Below are positions 8,536 through 10,153 of a stretch of DNA of 10,153 nucleotides, piece after piece; the first letter of the stretch is position 1, and each line of letters opens with the position of its first letter. Both the position numbers and the translations under genes were made by a program. Below the pieces are notes generated by a model, which saw only the letters and a list, made by a program, of their open reading frames with translations, had not been told where the DNA came from and did not search any database. The DNA is from UBA1181 sp963619325 (lineage in GTDB: Bacteria; Bacteroidota; Bacteroidia; Bacteroidales; Paludibacteraceae). Location of the stretch: positions 1 through 10,153 of the forward strand of contig CAVEVQ010000045.1 of assembly GCA_963619325.1 (NCBI GenBank). The letters are read 5' to 3'.

Positions 8536-8595
8536 ATGATGCTCGCATTCATCCTCATCAACCATTTCTTCTACACAAAGGAAGCAGACTTCTAA
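8536..8595 (+). CDS. Doubtful 19-codon hydrophobic small ORF
   Basis: ATG ATG at 8536-8541 opens a frame encoding MMLAFILINHFFYTKEADF, stopping at 8593-8595, 6 nt before the stem of the next terminator. The N-terminal half is hydrophobic and could lie in a membrane, and the C-terminal end is charged. It sits alone between two terminators. I see no TAnnTTTG promoter, no ribosome-binding signal and no family I recognise. Open frames of this size are common by chance, so the entry is recorded only because of its placement. Confidence 0.13.
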   Translation: MMLAFILINHFFYTKEADF

Positions 8596-8636
8596 AAAGA
8601 TAGCCCTCATACACCTTTTGCGTATGAGGGCTTTTT
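8594..8636. terminator. Bidirectional intrinsic terminator between sprA and rpoZ
   Basis: Perfect 11-bp arms AGCCCTCATAC (8602-8612) and GTATGAGGGCT (8622-8632) enclose a 9-nt loop. On the plus strand the stem runs into TTTTT (8632-8636). On the minus strand it is followed by TCTTTTT (complement of 8594-8600). It can therefore end bamD-rpoZ transcripts arriving from the right and catch readthrough from sprA on the left. The GC-rich stem (GCCCTC/GAGGGC) makes it the stronger of the two hairpins in this gap. Confidence 0.88.
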
Positions 8637-8686
8637 ACCGTTGTCGAAATATTACCGTCGTAATTACACCTAATCAATCGTGCAGA

Positions 8687-9019
8687 TTAGAACTTACCTT
8701 TGTCCTTCAAAGGATTACGATAGTAAATCTTATGCTCAAGATACTCCTGCGTTGCGATCAATGTTGGCTTTGGCAACTTCTCATAGTAACGAGAAATCTC
8801 AATCTGCTCACGATTCTCGAACACCTCCTCCAAATTATCATTGTATGAGGCGAACTCCTGAAGTTTCTTCTCCAACTCCTGCTTCATCTCAACCGAAATC
8901 TGATTTGCTCGACGTGCAATGATACATACTGTCTCATATACATTTCCTGTATCTGCACACATGGCATTCATGTCTCTCGTAATCGTACTGAGCGGAGCAT
9001 TAATCTTCTTGTAATCCAT
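8687..9019 (-). CDS. rpoZ: DNA-directed RNA polymerase subunit omega (Bacteroidetes type)
   Basis: This is the small omega/Rpb6-type subunit (PF01192) that helps assemble and stabilise RNA polymerase by clamping the beta-prime C terminus. The product is 110 residues. It begins MDYKKINAPLSTITRDM and contains the conserved helix GNVYETVCIIARRANQI (26-42), corresponding to the family's core RANQI segment. It continues with the Bacteroidetes-typical QEFASYNDNLEEVFENREQ (54-72) and the SRYYEKLPKPTLIATQEY block. The ATG at 9019 is preceded by AT-rich sequence without Shine-Dalgarno. It starts 32 nt after the bamD stop on the same strand, so the two are most likely one transcript, ended by the bidirectional terminator about 50 nt past the stop codon. 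No rpoZ-specific promoter is obvious in the gap. Confidence 0.93.
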   Translation of the reverse strand: MDYKKINAPLSTITRDMNAMCADTGNVYETVCIIARRANQISVEMKQELEKKLQEFASYNDNLEEVFENREQIEISRYYEKLPKPTLIATQEYLEHKIYYRNPLKDKGKF

Positions 9020-9035
9020 AATTAATTATATTTTC

Positions 9036-9049
9036 TCTTTTATAAAAGA
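9036..9049. repeat. 14-bp perfect palindrome in the bamD-rpoZ gap
   Basis: TCTTTTATAAAAGA is a perfect palindrome with no centre bases. It occupies almost half of the 32-nt space between the two genes. It could be a weak transcript hairpin, a processing site separating the two messages, or chance in AT-rich DNA. It has no adjacent T-run of terminator type. Confidence 0.3.
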
Positions 9050-9051
9050 CC

Positions 9052-9900
9052 TTATTCGTATTTTTCTAAAAATTTCTGCGAACGTTTGAAGAATTTTTCT
9101 GCATCTTTCCGATGTTCACTCGTGGGAAACTCCTTGACAAACGTATAATACTCATCAACTGCGTCTCTGTACCTATTCTCTTGCTTAGACTCTACACTCT
9201 TTACCGCCTGCATGTACTTAGACTCAAGTATTATGAAACTTAAATCCTCCTTATATCTCGTATCTGGAAATTTCTTCAACGCATTGCTCGCTGTTACTAC
9301 GGCAGACAAATAGTTGTTTCCCATATAATCACCCAAATCAAAATACAACTTGGCATTAATGTACTCCTTCTCCGCCAATTTCTCTTGCATTTCCGTCAGC
9401 ATTTTCACGACCACCGGCATTTTATCACTCTTCGGATAGTTTTGAGAAAATAACAAAAACTCGTCTATAGCCTTCTGCGTACTATTCTGGTCTAACTTCA
9501 CATCAGGAGAATTCTTATAATAACACATTCCAATGTGAAAGCGAGAATCCTCTGCATACTCTCCAGACGGATACCCTTTGCAATATGCCGAGAAATAGCT
9601 CCTTGCCATCGAGTACTCCTTATTGTTATAACGAGACATCGCCAAAGTGTAAAGTCCTTTCTCTCCTTTCGATGTTCCTCTCATACTAGGAACGACGGAC
9701 TCAAGCAAAGTGGCACTCTTGAAATAATCTTCTTTCTCATAATATTCAAACGCCTTCTCATATTTTAACTCTGCATCCTCGCTCTTCGTCAATTTCGTAA
9801 ACTCACCACACGACGATAAACACAAAAAAAAGAACGACAACAGCGTCACCACTGTCGCTTCCTTGAGAAAGAAATAATTATATGCCTTTTCTCCGTTCAT
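9052..9900 (-). CDS. bamD: Outer membrane protein assembly factor BamD (TPR lipoprotein)
   Basis: BamD is the essential lipoprotein partner of BamA in the BAM complex, which folds beta-barrel proteins into the outer membrane; it docks substrates and BamA from the periplasmic side. With the ATG at 9900 the product is 282 residues, usual for the family. A lipoprotein signal runs from residue 1 to 30 (hydrophobic core TVVTLLSFFFLC, lipobox LSS-C, lipidated Cys31). The residues after the Cys (GEFTKL) lack the Lys-plus-acidic surface-export signature, which fits a periplasm-facing protein. Residues about 40-280 are TPR helices: AELKYEKAFEYYEKEDYFKSA, YSMARSYFSAYCKGYP, KAIDEFLLFSQNYPKS and YRDAVDEYYTFVKEFPTSEHR show the alternating aromatic/Ala/Pro pattern. 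A 14-codon-longer TTG start at 9942 lies inside the promoter -33 box and is rejected. The gene is followed closely by rpoZ on the same strand. Confidence 0.9.
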   Translation of the reverse strand: MNGEKAYNYFFLKEATVVTLLSFFFLCLSSCGEFTKLTKSEDAELKYEKAFEYYEKEDYFKSATLLESVVPSMRGTSKGEKGLYTLAMSRYNNKEYSMARSYFSAYCKGYPSGEYAEDSRFHIGMCYYKNSPDVKLDQNSTQKAIDEFLLFSQNYPKSDKMPVVVKMLTEMQEKLAEKEYINAKLYFDLGDYMGNNYLSAVVTASNALKKFPDTRYKEDLSFIILESKYMQAVKSVESKQENRYRDAVDEYYTFVKEFPTSEHRKDAEKFFKRSQKFLEKYE

Positions 9901-9912
9901 ACTGCTGACTTG

Positions 9913-9943
9913 CAAAATTATAAGTTTCTTGTTAAAAAGCAAA
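9913..9943 (-). promoter_or_regulatory. Promoter of the bamD-rpoZ unit (near-perfect Bacteroidetes consensus)
   Basis: On the minus strand TTTG (complement of 9940-9943) is followed after exactly 19 nt by TAATTTTG (complement of 9913-9920). Both boxes match the TTTG-N19-TAnnTTTG consensus of Bacteroidetes primary-sigma promoters without mismatch. Only 12 nt separate the -7 box from the ATG at 9900, so the transcript must start within a few bases of the start codon. This also settles the bamD start, because the longer TTG-initiated version would begin upstream of the transcript. Confidence 0.82.
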
Positions 9944-9961
9944 CGGATTTTTGCAATAATT

Positions 9962-9991
9962 ATTTGGTGCCAAATCTGTAAAAAAACAGAT
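9962..9991. repeat. Two adjacent short inverted repeats upstream of the bamD promoter
   Basis: ATTTGG/CCAAAT (9962-9967 and 9970-9975) forms a 14-bp near-palindrome. It overlaps by two bases a second repeat, ATCTGT/ACAGAT (9974-9979 and 9986-9991), with an A6 loop. They lie 19-48 bp upstream of the -33 box. They could be a regulator site or remnants of a terminator for the gene entering from the right. Neither has a convincing terminator tail. Confidence 0.3.
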
Positions 9992-10013
9992 ACCCCCTTT
10001 CCGCCCTGTTTTT
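9982..10013 (-). terminator. Weak terminator-like hairpin after the right-edge ATPase gene
   Basis: Read on the minus strand, AAAAACAG (10013-10006) pairs with CTGTTTTT (9989-9982) around a 16-nt loop and runs into two further T residues. This is the only terminator-like structure between the stop codon at 10041 and the bamD promoter. The stem is mostly A-T and the loop long, and it is mutually exclusive with the ATCTGT/ACAGAT pairing. Readthrough into bamD is possible. Confidence 0.25.
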
Positions 10014-10028
10014 ATCAACACCCGCTCC

Positions 10029-10047
10029 AATTCCTAATTCCTAATTC
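10029..10047. repeat. 7-bp tandem repeat (AATTCCT, 2.7 copies)
   Basis: Two full copies of AATTCCT (10029-10035, 10036-10042) and a partial AATTC (10043-10047) occur in a row. Read on the minus strand the repeat is GAATTAGGAATTAGGAATT, and its first TAG (10043-10041) is the stop codon of the right-edge gene. The repeat marks a sharp change from AT-rich intergenic sequence to the GC-rich coding end. Confidence 0.75.
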
Positions 10048-10153
10048 ACCAACCACTCCCCGATCGTCCCCGTCTCCGAGGAGAAGACGCAGCCGATTCT
10101 GAAGAGCCTGCGGCCGTCCGAGGCGTACTCCCTCGCGTAGCCTTTCTCTTCGA
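10041..10153 (-). CDS. AAA-ATPase-like / PD-(D/E)XK family protein, C-terminal fragment (enters from right edge)
   Basis: On the minus strand a frame open from the window edge encodes 36 residues and a TAG stop. It begins EEKGYAREYASDG and ends LFRIGCVFSSETGTIGEW followed by LVN. This matches, from memory, the closing segment of PDDEXK_9 (PF08011) proteins, in which a K/R-LFRIGVxF strand is followed by S-x-E-T-x-x-I-x-x-W and then the C terminus. These proteins normally have an AAA-ATPase-like domain upstream (PF09820), outside the window here. The 106 bases from 10048 onward are about 63% G+C, visibly richer than the intergenic DNA and sprA, which may indicate foreign origin or simply a different codon bias. 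The function of the family is unsettled. It lies upstream of bamD on the same strand, but the strong bamD promoter and 140-nt gap argue for separate expression. Confidence 0.65.
   Translation of the reverse strand, partial: EEKGYAREYASDGRRLFRIGCVFSSETGTIGEWLVN

Noticed and set aside
8368..8610. 80-codon minus-strand ORF over the sprA end and the intergenic gap
   Set aside because: It reads through both terminator hairpins and the sprA C terminus, and resembles no known protein.
8670..8690. CTAATC/GATTAG hairpin at the rpoZ stop codon
   Set aside because: A 6-bp stem with a 9-nt loop and no T-run; the strong bidirectional terminator just downstream explains termination.
9901..9942. 14-codon N-terminal extension of bamD from TTG at 9942
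   Set aside because: The TTG is part of the -33 promoter element and lies upstream of the expected transcript start; the ATG at 9900 gives a normal lipoprotein signal peptide.
1..10153. tRNA, rRNA, CRISPR array, insertion sequence or integrase
   Set aside because: No spaced direct repeats, tRNA-like cloverleaf, transposase frame or terminal inverted repeats were seen on either strand.

Overview
The window looks like a chromosomal piece of a Bacteroidales bacterium (Prevotella-like or a related gut/oral lineage; genus not resolvable by eye). The evidence is an approximately 2,500-residue SprA/Sov-type outer-membrane protein, an omega subunit and BamD of the form typical of this phylum, no Shine-Dalgarno sequences before the starts, and promoters of the TTTG / TAnnTTTG type found in Bacteroidetes.

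Layout. Positions 1-50 hold the first 16 codons of a minus-strand gene that begins like the Bacteroidetes 'AAA-ATPase-like / PD-(D/E)XK' family. An AT-rich divergent intergenic region (51-224) carries a plausible promoter for that gene, with a palindrome lying across it. On the plus strand come ruvA (225-815) and, 49 nt later, the very large sprA (865-8451), probably one transcription unit. A 235-nt convergent gap (8452-8686) holds two strong intrinsic terminators and one doubtful 19-codon ORF. On the minus strand, bamD (start at 9900, end at 9052) and rpoZ (9019-8687) form a two-gene unit. It is driven by a near-consensus Bacteroidetes promoter at 9913-9943 and ends at the second terminator. 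The right edge (10041-10153, minus strand) is the last 36 codons of a protein that ends like the same AAA-ATPase/PD-(D/E)XK family. It is GC-rich, and its stop codon sits in a 7-bp tandem repeat.

How the genes fit together. RuvA (Holliday-junction recognition) and RpoZ (RNA polymerase omega) are housekeeping. SprA is the channel-forming translocon of the type IX secretion system. BamD is a lipoprotein of the BAM machine that inserts outer-membrane beta-barrels, and SprA is an extreme client for it. No other T9SS component is in the window.

I do not see a clear undescribed system. The points most worth a second look are the two same-strand AAA-ATPase/PD-(D/E)XK family fragments at the two edges, the operator-like palindrome in the promoter of the left one, two calcium-loop-like motifs in SprA, its TTG start, and the very short bamD leader.
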